Shown one piece after another: positions 1-8,782 of a stretch of 20,000 nucleotides of DNA. The stretch is from NCBI GenBank assembly GCA_905221605.1, contig CAJNDS010000486.1:1-20000 (forward strand), written 5' to 3'. The translations under genes were made by a program, and so were the position numbers. How positions within the stretch are numbered: the stretch's first letter is position 1; each line of letters begins with the position of its first letter. This DNA is from Symbiodinium natans. Its lineage: Eukaryota; Sar; Dinophyceae; Suessiales; Symbiodiniaceae. The notes beneath the pieces are model-generated. The model did not search any database. It was given only the letters and a program-made list of their open reading frames with translations, and was not told the origin of the DNA.

Positions 1-110
1 CTAATTTCGGAGAGCCAAGAAGGTTACATTTGAAATAAGAGACGGAAAATAAGAGTCTTATTAATCTTACCCATTAAGTTTTAGAGGATTCCTTATCCGC
101 CGACCCCAGC
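1..110. repeat. Edge of degenerate 21-bp repeat field; direct repeat of 10914-10990
   Basis: Positions about 10-73 match about 10921-10987 in the same orientation, sharing AGAGACGGAAAATAAGAGTC and the following CTTATTAATCTTACC, with a few substitutions and indels on the left. The tail (AGAGGATTCCTTATCC) resembles the decayed 21-bp repeats at 10780-12010. This is probably the end of another copy of that field, cut by the window edge. No coding signal is seen. Confidence 0.75.
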
Positions 111-119
111 AACAGCGGG

Positions 120-348
120 GCGGCGTCAGTGAAGACCCTCCCTGCCCTCACCCACCTACCCCCCTCCCCCGCACTCCCACCACCAACCCCGCTCCGCCCG
201 CTCGCCCGCTCCGCTTGCTCCGCCCTTCCCTCCCACCCCCACCCACCCCCCCCACCCCACCCCCCCCACCCCCACCCCACCCCCACCCCCCCCCCACCCC
301 CCCCCAACCCCACCCCCACGCCGCCCACCCCCCCCCCACCCTGTGGGG
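120..348. repeat. C-rich polypyrimidine low-complexity tract
   Basis: The + strand is almost all C with scattered A and T (CCCCCACCCC-type runs). It includes CGCTCCGCTTGCTCCGCCCT at 207-226 and CACTCCCACCACCAACCCC at 172-190; both recur in the same orientation in the C-rich tract at 10160-10735. Proline-rich and glycine-rich open frames on the two strands come from composition alone. The dense C/G runs could form i-motif or G-quadruplex structures, and assembly errors in run length are likely. Confidence 0.85.
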
Positions 349-350
349 TG

Positions 351-380
351 GCTTAAATAGGGTCTATTTGGAAGCTGGGA
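351..380 (+). repeat. 30-bp dispersed inverted repeat, left copy
   Basis: This 30-bp segment contains AAATAGGGTCTATTTGGAAG. Its exact reverse complement occurs at 8017-8046 and at 10131-10160. In each case the C-rich side lies next to the AAGC end of the motif. A shorter relative (TAAAATAGGGTCTATTTGG) sits at 7874 and 10052. It looks like the terminal motif of a mobile or foldback element, but I see no target-site duplication and no transposase. Confidence 0.8.
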
Positions 381-429
381 CTCGGGTTTTCTTGTAGCCA
401 TACACGTTTCCACGAGGGAACGCTGCTGT

Positions 430-1550
430 CACGTCAGTCGTACTATGGAGGCCTCAGGAACAAGAACCAGGTAGTTCCTCTTTTCTCTTCTCTTTTTCTC
501 CTCAATCCTAAAGTCGAAGGCTCTCGTGAGGAGAAGAGAAGGGAGAGAAGGAGGGAAAGATAAGAGGAACACGATTTTCAGGGGAAGAGCCAAGAAAAGA
601 ATAGAAGAGAGATAAAACAAGGCGCAAAGAAGATGGTACTCTTCTTTATCTATCCTCTCTCCCTTATCTCTCCGTTCCCTCTGTCTTTTAGAAATGAGAA
701 AAACAAAAAGAAAGATGAAAAGAAGAAGGGTTAGGAAAAGAGCCGAAGAGATAGGCCGAAAAGAGGGGTATGGTGAAGTACGGCAAAGGTCCACGCACAA
801 GGAGTCACCTTCTGCTTACCCTTCCACTGCTTGATTTTACAAGCTCCTTTCTTGTGTTTTATCAGTTAAAATTAAAAGGAAACAGAAGGAGAGAAGGGAA
901 AGAAAGGGAAGTGAGAGAGGAGAGACAACAAGGAGGCCATTTTAATTCCTGTGAGTTATCAAAAGGAATGCAATATTATGGGAAGAGCAATGGAAAAAAA
1001 GAGTGGAAGAGAAATTAAGACAGGAGAGGGAGGTGCAAAAATAAGGCAAAGAGAAGATGGTGCCGTTTTCATCTCACCTCTCGTTCTTATCTTCCTCTTC
1101 TCTGGTTCTTTTCCCTGTGAAATAAAAAAACAAAAGGAAGGACAATGAACATATAAAGGAACCCGTTTTCGTTTTCCGTTTGGGCAAAAGGAAAAAAAAC
1201 AGAGGCGATAGGGCGAGAGGAGGGGTTTGCTGAAGCATGGGGAGGGTGTACGGGCAAGGGGCCAACTCCGCCCACTTCCCCCATCCATTGAAAGAGGAAA
1301 AGGAACAGGGCCTCCATTACCCTCTTATTCTTCCTTTCTTGCGTTTTTGTCGTTTAGAAGGGAACAGGAGAAGAGGAGGGAGAGAGAAGGAGAGAGGAGA
1401 CATAAAAAGGGTTGCATTTTTAATGGGAAGAGCAAAGAAAAGACCAGAAGAGAGCTGATGGGAGAAGAGGGGGAGACAAAACAAGGCGCACAGAAAATGG
1501 GCAGATAAGAAGAGAGGAAAGGGAATGACCAAGTACAATGAGGAGTTCTT
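430..1550. repeat. Diverged purine/pyrimidine-rich repeat units
   Basis: The + strand is mostly A and G, interrupted by T/C tracts. Landmarks recur in order with those of the better conserved pair at 1551-3040. A TCTTCTTTATCTATCCTCTC-type pyrimidine block at about 640 is diverged at about 1070. A CAAGGAGTCACC-type block occurs at 798 and, diverged, at 1253. TTTATCAGTTAAAA occurs at about 856 and, diverged, at about 1346. A GGGAAGAGCA block occurs at 980 and 1423. I read this as two or more decayed copies of one unit. Short open frames are biased in composition, match nothing I recognise, and are not called. Confidence 0.7.
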
Positions 1551-1855
1551 CAATTTCCCTCCCTATCTCTTATGTTACTTTTCCTTCTTGTGGGGTGTCC
1601 TTTTTTCTCTTGAAGATGCAGAAAACGATTGAAAAGGACACCCGTTCCATCGCCCATATGTAGGGAAAAAGAGAGAGAATCATGAGCATCAGCTGGGCTT
1701 GCTGCCAATCCAACATGGGCGTCCCTTTTAATCGCATTCTGTGTCCCTTTTTCTCGCTTGAAGATGCAGAAAACGATCCAAAAGCACATCTGTTGGAGGA
1801 AGAGAGAAGGAGAGAGGAGAGATACCAAGGATTGCATATTTAATGGGAAGAGCAA
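1550..1855 (-). other. 101-codon open frame, probably not coding
   Basis: A minus-strand frame of 101 codons, also open over 101 codons at 2435-2740 in the second copy. The middle reads differently in the two copies because copy 1 carries two extra bases in an AG run (about 1664-1680) and lacks two bases (GC) near 1701; the two shifts cancel. The protein is rich in L, F and S from pyrimidine tracts and has no domain I recognise. Conservation of length could be chance, as copies this similar share most stops. Confidence 0.12.
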
Positions 1856-2160
1856 GGAAGAGAATAGAAGACAGATGAATAGAGAAGATAGCGCTCTTCT
1901 TTATCTATTCTCTCTCCCTTGTTTCTCCCTTCCCTCTTTCTTTTCGAAATGAGAAAAACAAAAGGGAAGAACTATGAGAAGGAGAAGAGTAAGGAAAGGA
2001 ACAGAAGAGATAGGCCGAGAGGATGAATATGATGGAGTATTATGGAAAGGCTCACGCGCAAGGAGTCACCCTCTGCTTACCTTTTCACTGCTTTATCATA
2101 TGAGTTCCTTTCTTGTGTTTTATCAGTTAAAAGGAAGCGGAAGAAGAGAAGGGAAAGGGA
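1551..2160. repeat. Long direct repeat, copy 1
   Basis: Copy 1 of a tandem duplication; bases here match bases 885 further on with only scattered substitutions and small indels. The repeat starts CAATTTCCCTCCCTATCTCT and runs through TTTATCAGTTAAAAGGAAGC. It contains an internal duplication: CTTGAAGATGCAGAAAACGA occurs near 1611 and again near 1759. An imperfect hairpin (AGAAGA, six-base loop, TCTTCT) at about 1884-1901 also occurs in copy 2 and near 626-647. Between the copies lies about 275 bp of related but more divergent sequence. Confidence 0.9.
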
Positions 2161-2435
2161 AGTGAGAGAGGAAAGATAACAAGGATGCTATGTTTCCCGA
2201 AGCGTGCTGCAAGGAATAGAAGAGACAGGAAGCAAGGAGACGGAATCACAAAATAAGGCGCAAAGCTGTACATATCATCTCTCCCTTGTTTCTCCCTATT
2301 CCCTTTCGAACTAGAAAAAACCATTCTTGCTTTTCACAGATAGGTTCCCTCTCTCCTCTTCAGGAAATCCCCTTTCCCTTATGTTGCTTTTTGAAGCGAA
2401 TAAGAAAAATAGCAGATAAGAAGAGAGGAAAGGGT
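2161..2435. repeat. Purine-rich linker between the long direct repeats
   Basis: This stretch holds fragments related to the same family: GTGAGAGAGGAAAGATAACA echoes the sequence near 910, and GCAGATAAGAAGAGAGGAAA at 2412 repeats 1501-1520. A CTCTCCCTTGTTTCTCCCT pyrimidine block is near 2280. No gene is supported. Confidence 0.6.
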
Positions 2436-3039
2436 CAATTTCCCTCCCTATCTCTTATGTTGCTTTTCCTTCTTGTGGGGTGTCCCTGTTTCTCTTGAAG
2501 ATGCAGAAAACGATTGAAAAGGACACCCGTTCCATCGCCCATGTGTAGGGAAAGAGAGAGAATCATGAGCATCAGCTGGGCTTGCGCTGCCAATCCAACA
2601 TGGGCGTCCCTTTTAATCGCAGTCTGTGTCCTTTTTTCTCGCTTGAAGATGCAGAAAACGATCCAAAAGCACATCTGTTGGAGGAAGAGAGAAGGAGAGA
2701 GGAGAGATACCAAGGAGTGCATATTTAATGGGAAGAGCAAGGAAGAGAATAGAAGACAGATGAATAGAGAAGATGGCGCTCTTCTTTATCTATTCTCTCT
2801 CCCTTGTTTCTCCCTTCCCTCTTTCTTTTCGAAATGAGAAAAATAAAAAGGAAGAACTATGAGAAGGAGAAGAGTAAGGAAAGGAACAGAAGAGATAGGC
2901 CGAGAGGATGAATATGATGGAGTATTATGGAAAGGCTCACGCGCAAGGAGTCACCCTCTGCTTACCTTTCAACTGCTTTATCATATGAGTTCCTTTCTTG
3001 TGTTTTATCAGTTAAAAGGAAGCAGAAGAGAAGGGAAAA
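2436..3039. repeat. Long direct repeat, copy 2
   Basis: Copy 2 of the repeat at 1551-2160, offset 885 bp. It stops abruptly around GGGAAAAGCAAAA at 3032-3044, where it runs directly into the 55-bp satellite. The satellite monomer itself contains GCAAAAA, so the junction may have formed at a short homology. Open frames on both strands (for example 2514-2837 plus and 2435-2740 minus) are compositional and not recognised. Confidence 0.9.
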
Positions 3040-5299
3040 GCAAAAATTGAGCCCAACATTTTAGGACCAGGGCTTGCGCTCTGACTCTTTGGAGCAAAAA
3101 TCGATTCCAAAATCTTAGGGACCAGGGCTTGCGATGTTACTCTTTGGAGCAAGAAATGAGCCCAAAATCTTAAAGACCGGGGCTTGCGATTTCACCTTTT
3201 GGAGCAAATACTGGGCCCAAAAATCTTAGGGACCAGGGCTTGCAATTTGACTCCGTGGAGCACAAATCGACCCCGAAATCTTAGGGACCAGGGCTTGCGA
3301 TTTGACTCTGTGGAGCACAAATCGACCCCGAAAACTTAGGGACCAGGGCTTGCGATTTGACTCTTTGGAGCAAGAATCGACCCAAAAATCTAAGGGACCA
3401 GGGCTTGCGATTTTACTCTTTGGCGCAAAAACTGGGCCCCAAATCTTAGGGACCAGGGCTTGCGATGTCACTCTTTGGAGCAAAATTGAACCCAAAGTCT
3501 TAGGGACCAGGGCTTGCGATTTGACTCTTTGGAGCAAAAACTGTGCCCAAAATCTTAGGGAGCAGGGTTTGCGATTTGACTCTTTGGAGCAAAAACTGGG
3601 CCCCAAATCTTAGGGACCAGGGCTTGCGGTTTGACTCTGTGGAGCAAAAATTGAACCCAAAATCTTAGGGACCAGGGCTTGCGATTTGACTCTTTGAACC
3701 AAAAACTGGGCCCAAAATCTTAGGGACAAGGGCTTGCGATGTCACTCTTTGGAGCAAAAAATGAACCCAAAATCTTAGGGACCAGGGCTTGCGATTTGAC
3801 TCTTTTGGAGCAAAAACTGGGCCCCAAATCTTAGGGACCAGGGCTTGCGATTTGACTCTTTGGAGCAAAAACTGAACCCAAAATCTTAGGGACCAGGGCT
3901 TGCGATTTGACTCTTCGGAGCAAAAACTGGGCCCAAGATCTTAGGGACCAGGGCTTGCGATGTCACTCTTTGGAGCAACAATGAATGCAAAATCTCAGGG
4001 ACCAGGGCCTGCGATTTGACTTTTTGGAGCAAAAATTGAACCCAAAATCTTAGGGACCAGGGCTTGCGATTTGACTCTTTGGAGCAAAAACTGGGCCCAA
4101 AATCTTAGGGACCAGGGCTTGCGATGTCACTCTTTGGAGCAAAAATTGAACCCAAAATCTTAGGGACCAGGGCTTGCGATTTGACTCTTCGGAGCAAAAA
4201 CTGGGCCCCAAATCTTAGGGACCAGGGCTTGCGATGTCACTCTTTGGAGCAAAAAACGAACCCAAAATCTTAAGGACCAGGGCTTGCGATGTCACTCTTT
4301 GGAGCAAAAATTGAACCCAAAATCTTAGGGACCTGGACTTGCGATGTCACTCTTTGGAGCGAAAACTGGGCCCCAAATCTTAGGGACCAGGGCTTGCGAT
4401 TTGACTCTTTGGAGCAAAAACTGTGCCCAAAATCTTAGGGACCAGGGCTTGCGATGTTACTCTTTGGAGCAAAAACTGGGCCCCAAATCTTAGGGACCAG
4501 GGCTTGCGATGTCACTCTTTGGAGCAAAAATTGAACCCAAAATCTTAGGGACCAGGACTTGCGATGTCACTCTTTGGAGCAAAAACTGGGCCCCAAATCT
4601 TAGGGACCAGGGCTTGCGACGTCACTCTTTGGGGCAAAAATTGAACCCAAAATCTTAGGGACCAGGGCTTGCGATTTGACTCTTCGGAGCAAAAACTGGG
4701 CCCCAAATCTTAGGGACCAGGGCTTGCGATGTTACTCTTTGGAGCAAAGATTGAACCCAAAATCTTAGGGACCAGGGCTTGCGATTTGACCCTTTGGAGC
4801 AAAAACTGGGCCCAAAATCTTAGGGACCAGGACTTGCGATGTCACTCTTTTGGGCAAGAAATGAGCCCAAAATCTTAGGGAGCAGGGCTTGCGATTTGAC
4901 CCTTTGGAGCAAAAACTGTGCCCCAAATCTTAGGGACCAGGGCTTGCGGTTTGACTCTGTGGAGCAAAAATTGAACCCGAAACCTTCGGGACCAGGGCTT
5001 GCGATTTGACTCTTCGGAGCAAGAAATGAGCCCAAAATCTTAAGGACCAGGGCTTGCTTTGGAGCAAAAAACTGAGTCCAAAATCTTAGGGACCAGGGCT
5101 TGCGATTTGACTCTTTGGAGCAAAAACTGGGCCCCAAATATTAGGGACCAGGGCTTGCGATGTTACTCTTTCAGGCAAGAAATGAACCCAAAATCTTAGG
5201 GACCAGGGCTTGCGATGTTTCTCTTTGGGGCAAGAAATGAGCTCAAAATCTTAGGGACCAGGGCTGGCGATGTCACTTTTTGGAGCAAAAACTGTGCCC
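3040..5299. repeat. 55-bp tandem satellite, about 41 monomers
   Basis: I count about 41 monomers of roughly 55 bp. The consensus runs TTAGGGACCAGGGCTTGCGA, then TTTGACTCTTTGGAGCAAAA, then a variable tail. Two binary variants stand out: TTTGAC versus TGTCAC after GCGA, and a tail ending in CTGGGCCC versus TTGAACCC. Tails alternate over long stretches, indicating a dimeric (about 110 bp) higher-order repeat. The monomer near 5052 lacks the TGCGATTTGACTC part. Minus-strand frames of up to 126 codons occur because only one reverse frame per monomer holds a stop and the period is not divisible by three. They are not genes. Confidence 0.97.
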
Positions 5300-5660
5300 T
5301 AGTATTGGGGGGAGGAGGGCTCGTGATTTAGTATTGGGAGGAGGCCCGGGCTCGTAAATTAGTATTGGGGGGAGGCCCGGCCCGTGATTTAGTATTGCGG
5401 GAGGCCCGGGCTCGTGATTTAGTATTGGGGGGAGGCCCGGGCTCGTGATTTAGTATTGGGGGGAGGCCCGGCCTCGTAATTTGGAGGCCCGGGCTCGTGA
5501 GTTAGCCCGGGCTCGTGATTTAGTATTGGGGGGAGGCCCGGGCTCGTGATTTAGTATTGCGGGAAGGCCCGGGCTCGTAATTTAGTATTGGGGGGAGGCC
5601 CGGGCTCGTGATTTAGTATTGAGGGGAGGCCCGGGCTCGTGGTTTAGTATTGGGGGGAGG
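5300..5660. repeat. 31-bp GC-rich minisatellite
   Basis: Units start with TAGTATTGGGGGGAGGCCCG at about 5300, 5329, 5360, 5390, 5420, 5451, 5521, 5552, 5583, 5614 and 5645, with two shortened units between 5482 and 5520. The spacing is mostly 30-31 bp. Each full unit carries the palindrome CCCGGG inside GAGGCCCGGGCTCG. The array abuts the 55-bp satellite on the left without a spacer and runs on the right into the G/C-rich spacer type of the next region. Confidence 0.95.
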
Positions 5661-5685
5661 AGGATGCCCCAGCCCCCACCCCCCA

Positions 5686-6577
5686 TTTGGAAATAAATGA
5701 ATTAATTGAATTAATTGAAATAATTGAATTAATTCAATTAATTCAATTAATTGATTTATTTCCAAAGGGGAGGTGGAATTAATTGAATTAATTGAATTAA
5801 TTCAATTATTTCAATTAATTCAAGTAATTCATTTATTTCCAAATGGGGGGGATTCCCCAGCCCCCACCCCCCCCTTTGGAAATAAATGAATTAATTCAAT
5901 TAATTGAATTAATTGAATTAATTCAATTAATTCAATTCATTCAATTAATTCAATTAATTCATTTATTTCCAAAGGGGAGGTGGAATTAATTGAATTAATT
6001 GAATTAATTGAATTAATTCAATTATTTCAATTAATTCAATTAATTCAATTAATTCATTTATTTCCAAATGGGGGGGATTCCCCAGCCCCCACCCCCCCCC
6101 TTTGGAAATAAATGAATTAATTGAATTAATTGAATTAATTGAATTAATTGAATTAATTGAATTAATTGAATTTCAATTAATTCAAATAATTCATTTATTT
6201 CCAAAGGGGAGGTGGAATTAATTGCATTAATTGAATTAATTCAATTATTTCAATTAATTCAATTAATTCAATTAATTCATTTATTTCCAAAGGGGGGGGA
6301 GGGGTGGGGGCTGGGGAATCCCCCCATTTGGAAATAATTGAATTAATTGAATTAATTGAATTAATTGAATTAATTGAATTAATTGAATTAATTGAATTAA
6401 TTGAATTAATTGAATTAATTGAATTAATTGAATCAATTCAATTAATTCAATTAATTTCAATTAATTCAATTAATTCAATTAATTCCACCCCCCCCCTTTG
6501 GAAATAAATGAATTAATTGAATTAATTGAATTAATTCAATTAATTCAATTAATTCAATTAATTCATTTATTTCCAAA
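5686..6577. repeat. Palindromic AT modules (9-bp GAATTAATT repeat), first cluster
   Basis: Each full module starts TTTGGAAATAAATG, runs through several copies of GAATTAATT, switches to CAATTAATT, and ends CATTTATTTCCAAA, the exact reverse complement of the start. Module limits I read: 5686-5766, 5767-5843 (left end GGGGAGGTGG), 5875-5973, 5974-6068, 6101-6205, 6206-6291, 6327-6486 and 6497-6577. Spacers are a G/C block containing GGGGATTCCCC-type sequence, present in both orientations. Open frames reading repeated E-L-I follow from the 9-bp period. Confidence 0.95.
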
Positions 6578-6650
6578 GGGGGGGGGTGGGGGCTGGGGAA
6601 TCCCCCCCATTTGGAAATGAATGAACTAATTGAACGAAATTATTTAAACT
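6578..6650. repeat. G-rich spacer and truncated AT arm
   Basis: GGGGGTGGGGGCTGGGGAAT leads to TTTGGAAATGAATGAACTAA. It then passes into AAATTATTTAAACTATCGCG, a partial reverse-orientation copy of the linker that recurs inside the next array. It marks the transition between the two palindrome families. Confidence 0.7.
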
Positions 6651-7359
6651 ATCGCGGCTCGATTTGGCCAAATTTTGCCGGGCAGCCTGCGGGCAAAATT
6701 TGGCCAAATCGGGCTGCTCTTCGTATGACATGAGAAATGCGCGGCTCGATTTGGCCAAATTTTGCCCGGAGGCTGCCCGGCAAAATTTGGCCAAATCGAG
6801 CCGCGCATTTCTCAGCGCGTACGACGAGCAGCCCGATTTGGCCAAATTTTTTGCCCGCAGACTTCCCGGCAAAATTTGGCCAAATCGAGCCGCGATAGTT
6901 TAAATAATTTCGGGCCTCCAGAAAGGCGCGGCTCGATTTGGCCAGATTTTGCCGGGCAGTCTGCGGGCAAAATTTGGCCAAATCGGGCTGCTCCTCGAAC
7001 GCGATGAGAAATGCGCGGCTCGATTTGGCCAAATTTTGCCGGGCAGCCTCCGGGCAAAATTTGGCCAAATCGAGCTGCGCCTTTCTGAAGGCCCGAAATT
7101 TTTAAACTATCGCGGCTCGATTTGGCCAAATTTTGCCGGGCAGCTTCCGGGCAAAATTTGGCCAAATCGGGCTGCCCTTCGTATGCGATGAGAAATGCGT
7201 GGCTCGATTTGGCCAAATTTTGCCCGGAGGCTGCCCGGCAAAACTTGGCCAAATCGAGCCGCGATAGTTTAAATAATTTCGGGCCTCCAGAAAGGCGCGG
7301 CTCGATTTGGCCAAATTTTGCCGGGCAGCCTCCGGGCAAAATTTGGCCAAATCGAGCTG
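6651..7359. repeat. Nested-palindrome array, copy 1 (eight units)
   Basis: Eight units each contain CGATTTGGCCAAATTTTGCC, a loop of about 10-14 bases, and its exact reverse complement. Each arm itself contains the perfect palindrome ATTTGGCCAAAT. Units start near 6655, 6743, 6829, 6928, 7012, 7111, 7197 and 7297. Two linkers separate them: a (GATGAGAAATGC-type, usually with TCG) and b (GCGATAGTTTAAATAATTTC, then GGGCCTCCAGAAAGGCGC). Linkers occur in both orientations, in the order b' (partial), a, a', b, a, b', a, b. Frames reading LAKFCPEAARQ and similar are open only because the units lack stops. Confidence 0.95.
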
Positions 7360-7858
7360 GGGGGGTGGGGTCTGGGGAATCCCCCCCATTTGGAAATAAA
7401 TGACTTAATTGAATTAATTGAATTAATTGAATTAATTCAATTGATTCAATTAATTCATTTATTTCCAAAGGGGGGGGAGGGGTGGGGGCTGGGGAATCCC
7501 CCCCATTTGGAAATAAATGAATTAATTGAATTAATTGAATTAATCGAAATAATTCAACTAATTCAATTAATTCAATTAATTCATTTATTTCCAAAGGGGA
7601 GGTGGAATTAATTGAATTAATTGAATTAATTCCAATAAATTCCATTAATTCAATTAATTCAATTAATTCAAGTAATTCATTTATTTCCAAAGGGTGGGGT
7701 TCAATTAATTCAATTAATTCAATTAATTCAACTAATTCAATTAATTCCATCCCCCCCCTTTGGAAATAAATGAATTAATTGAATTAATTGATTAAATTCA
7801 TTAAATTCCAGGGGGAAAGTGGAAATTAAGGAATTTAATGAATTAAATTCTGTCTGTG
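7360..7858. repeat. Palindromic AT modules, second cluster, with TTAAATTC foldback
   Basis: Modules at 7389-7469, 7506-7595 and 7596-7691 follow the pattern TTTGGAAATAAATG ... CATTTATTTCCAAA. A one-armed CAATTAATT run covers 7700-7750. From 7759 the module changes: TTAAATTCATTAAATTCC is followed, after CAGGGGGAAAGTGGAAATTAA, by GGAATTTAATGAATTAAATT, a second hairpin made of a related but different AT word. No gene is supported. Confidence 0.9.
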
Positions 7859-7873
7859 CAACCCTACAGGACC

Positions 7874-8043
7874 TAAAATAGGGTCTATTTGGAACATGGC
7901 TCTTGTGAATAAGTATACGTTTTGGGGCCTGTTTTCCTCTTGTAAATACGATTTGGAACATGGCTCTTGTGAATAAGTATACGTTTTGGGGCCTGTTTTC
8001 CTCTTGTAAATACGATTCCCAGCTTCCAAATAGACCCTATTTA
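7874..8043. repeat. Foldback unit with 20-bp inverted ends and internal 64-bp duplication
   Basis: The left end TAAAATAGGGTCTATTTGG (7874) and the right end TTCCAAATAGACCCTATTTA (8024-8043) are inverted copies with one base difference. Inside, a 64-bp segment starting TTTGGAACATGGCTCTTGTG at 7888 is repeated at 7952. The second copy of the unit, at 10052-10157, has only one such segment. Size and inverted ends suggest a non-autonomous foldback or MITE-like element. I find no clear target-site duplication, so mobility is inference. Confidence 0.75.
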
Positions 8044-8046
8044 AGC
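8017..8046 (-). repeat. 30-bp dispersed inverted repeat, middle copy
   Basis: Reverse complement of 351-380 and identical to 10131-10160. It overlaps the right end of the preceding foldback unit. Confidence 0.8.
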
Positions 8047-8067
8047 TGCACACGCCCCCACCCCCCA

Positions 8068-8709
8068 TTTGGAAATAAATGAATTAATTGAATTAATTGA
8101 AATAATTGAATTAATTCAATTAATTCAATTAATTCATTTATTTCCAAAGGGGAGGTGGAATTAATTGAATTAATTGAATTAATTCAATTATTTCAATTAA
8201 TTCAAATAATTCAATTAATTCATTTATTTCCAAATGGGGGGGATTCCCCAGCCCCCACCCCCCCCCCCCCTTTGGAAATAAATGAATTAATTGAATTAAT
8301 TGAATTAATTGAATTAATTGAATTTCAATTAATTCAATTAATTAATTTATTTCCAAAGGGTAGGTGGAATTAATTGAATTAGTTGAATTAATTCAATTAT
8401 TTCAATTAATTCAATTAATTCAATTAATTCATGTATTTCCAAAGGGGGGGGAGGGGTGGGGGCTGGGGAATCCCCCCATTTGGAAATAATTGAATTAATT
8501 GAATTAATTGAATTAATTGAATTAATTGAATTAATTGAATTAATTGAATCAATTCAATTAATTCAATTAATTCAATTAATTCAATTAATTCAATTAATTC
8601 AAATAATTCCACCCCCCCCTTTGGAAATAAATGAATTAATTGAATTAATTGAATTAATTCAATTAATTCAATTAATTCAATTAATTCAATTAATTCATTT
8701 ATTTCCAAA
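8068..8709. repeat. Palindromic AT modules, third cluster
   Basis: Modules read as 8068-8148, 8149-8234, 8271-8357, 8358-8443, 8479-8610 and 8620-8709. They have the same TTTGGAAATAAATG / CATTTATTTCCAAA ends and GAATTAATT-to-CAATTAATT switch as the first cluster. The module order matches the first cluster minus one pair. Spacers near 8235-8270 and 8444-8478 are the same G/C block in opposite orientations. Confidence 0.95.
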
Positions 8710-8782
8710 GGGCGGGGGTGGGGGCTGGGGAATCCCCCCCATTTGGAAATGAATGAACCAATTGAACGAAATTATTTAAACT

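Larger units (their letters stand above)
5661..8060. repeat. Segmental duplication, copy 1
   Basis: Copy 1 of a composite block repeated at 8061-10165. Shared order: palindromic AT modules, the nested-palindrome array, more AT modules, a TTAAATTCATTAAATTCC foldback, then a foldback with ATAGGGTCTATTTGGAA ends. Offsets between copies are about 2382 bp at the start, 2127-2132 bp across the nested palindromes, and 2178 bp at the end, so modules were gained or lost. Copy 1 has extra AT modules at 5875-6068. Confidence 0.9.

Noticed and set aside
3226-3606. 126-codon minus-strand frame in the 55-bp satellite
   Set aside because: The 55-bp period cycles through frames and only one reverse frame per monomer has a stop; the length follows from monomer variants.
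3040-5299. CRISPR-like regular array
   Set aside because: Repeats are contiguous at 55 bp with no unique spacers and the context is eukaryotic.
6812-7750. 312-codon minus-strand open frame, the longest in the window
   Set aside because: It crosses the AT modules (9-bp period reading E-L-I) and the stop-poor nested palindromes; the same frames are open on both strands and in both copies.
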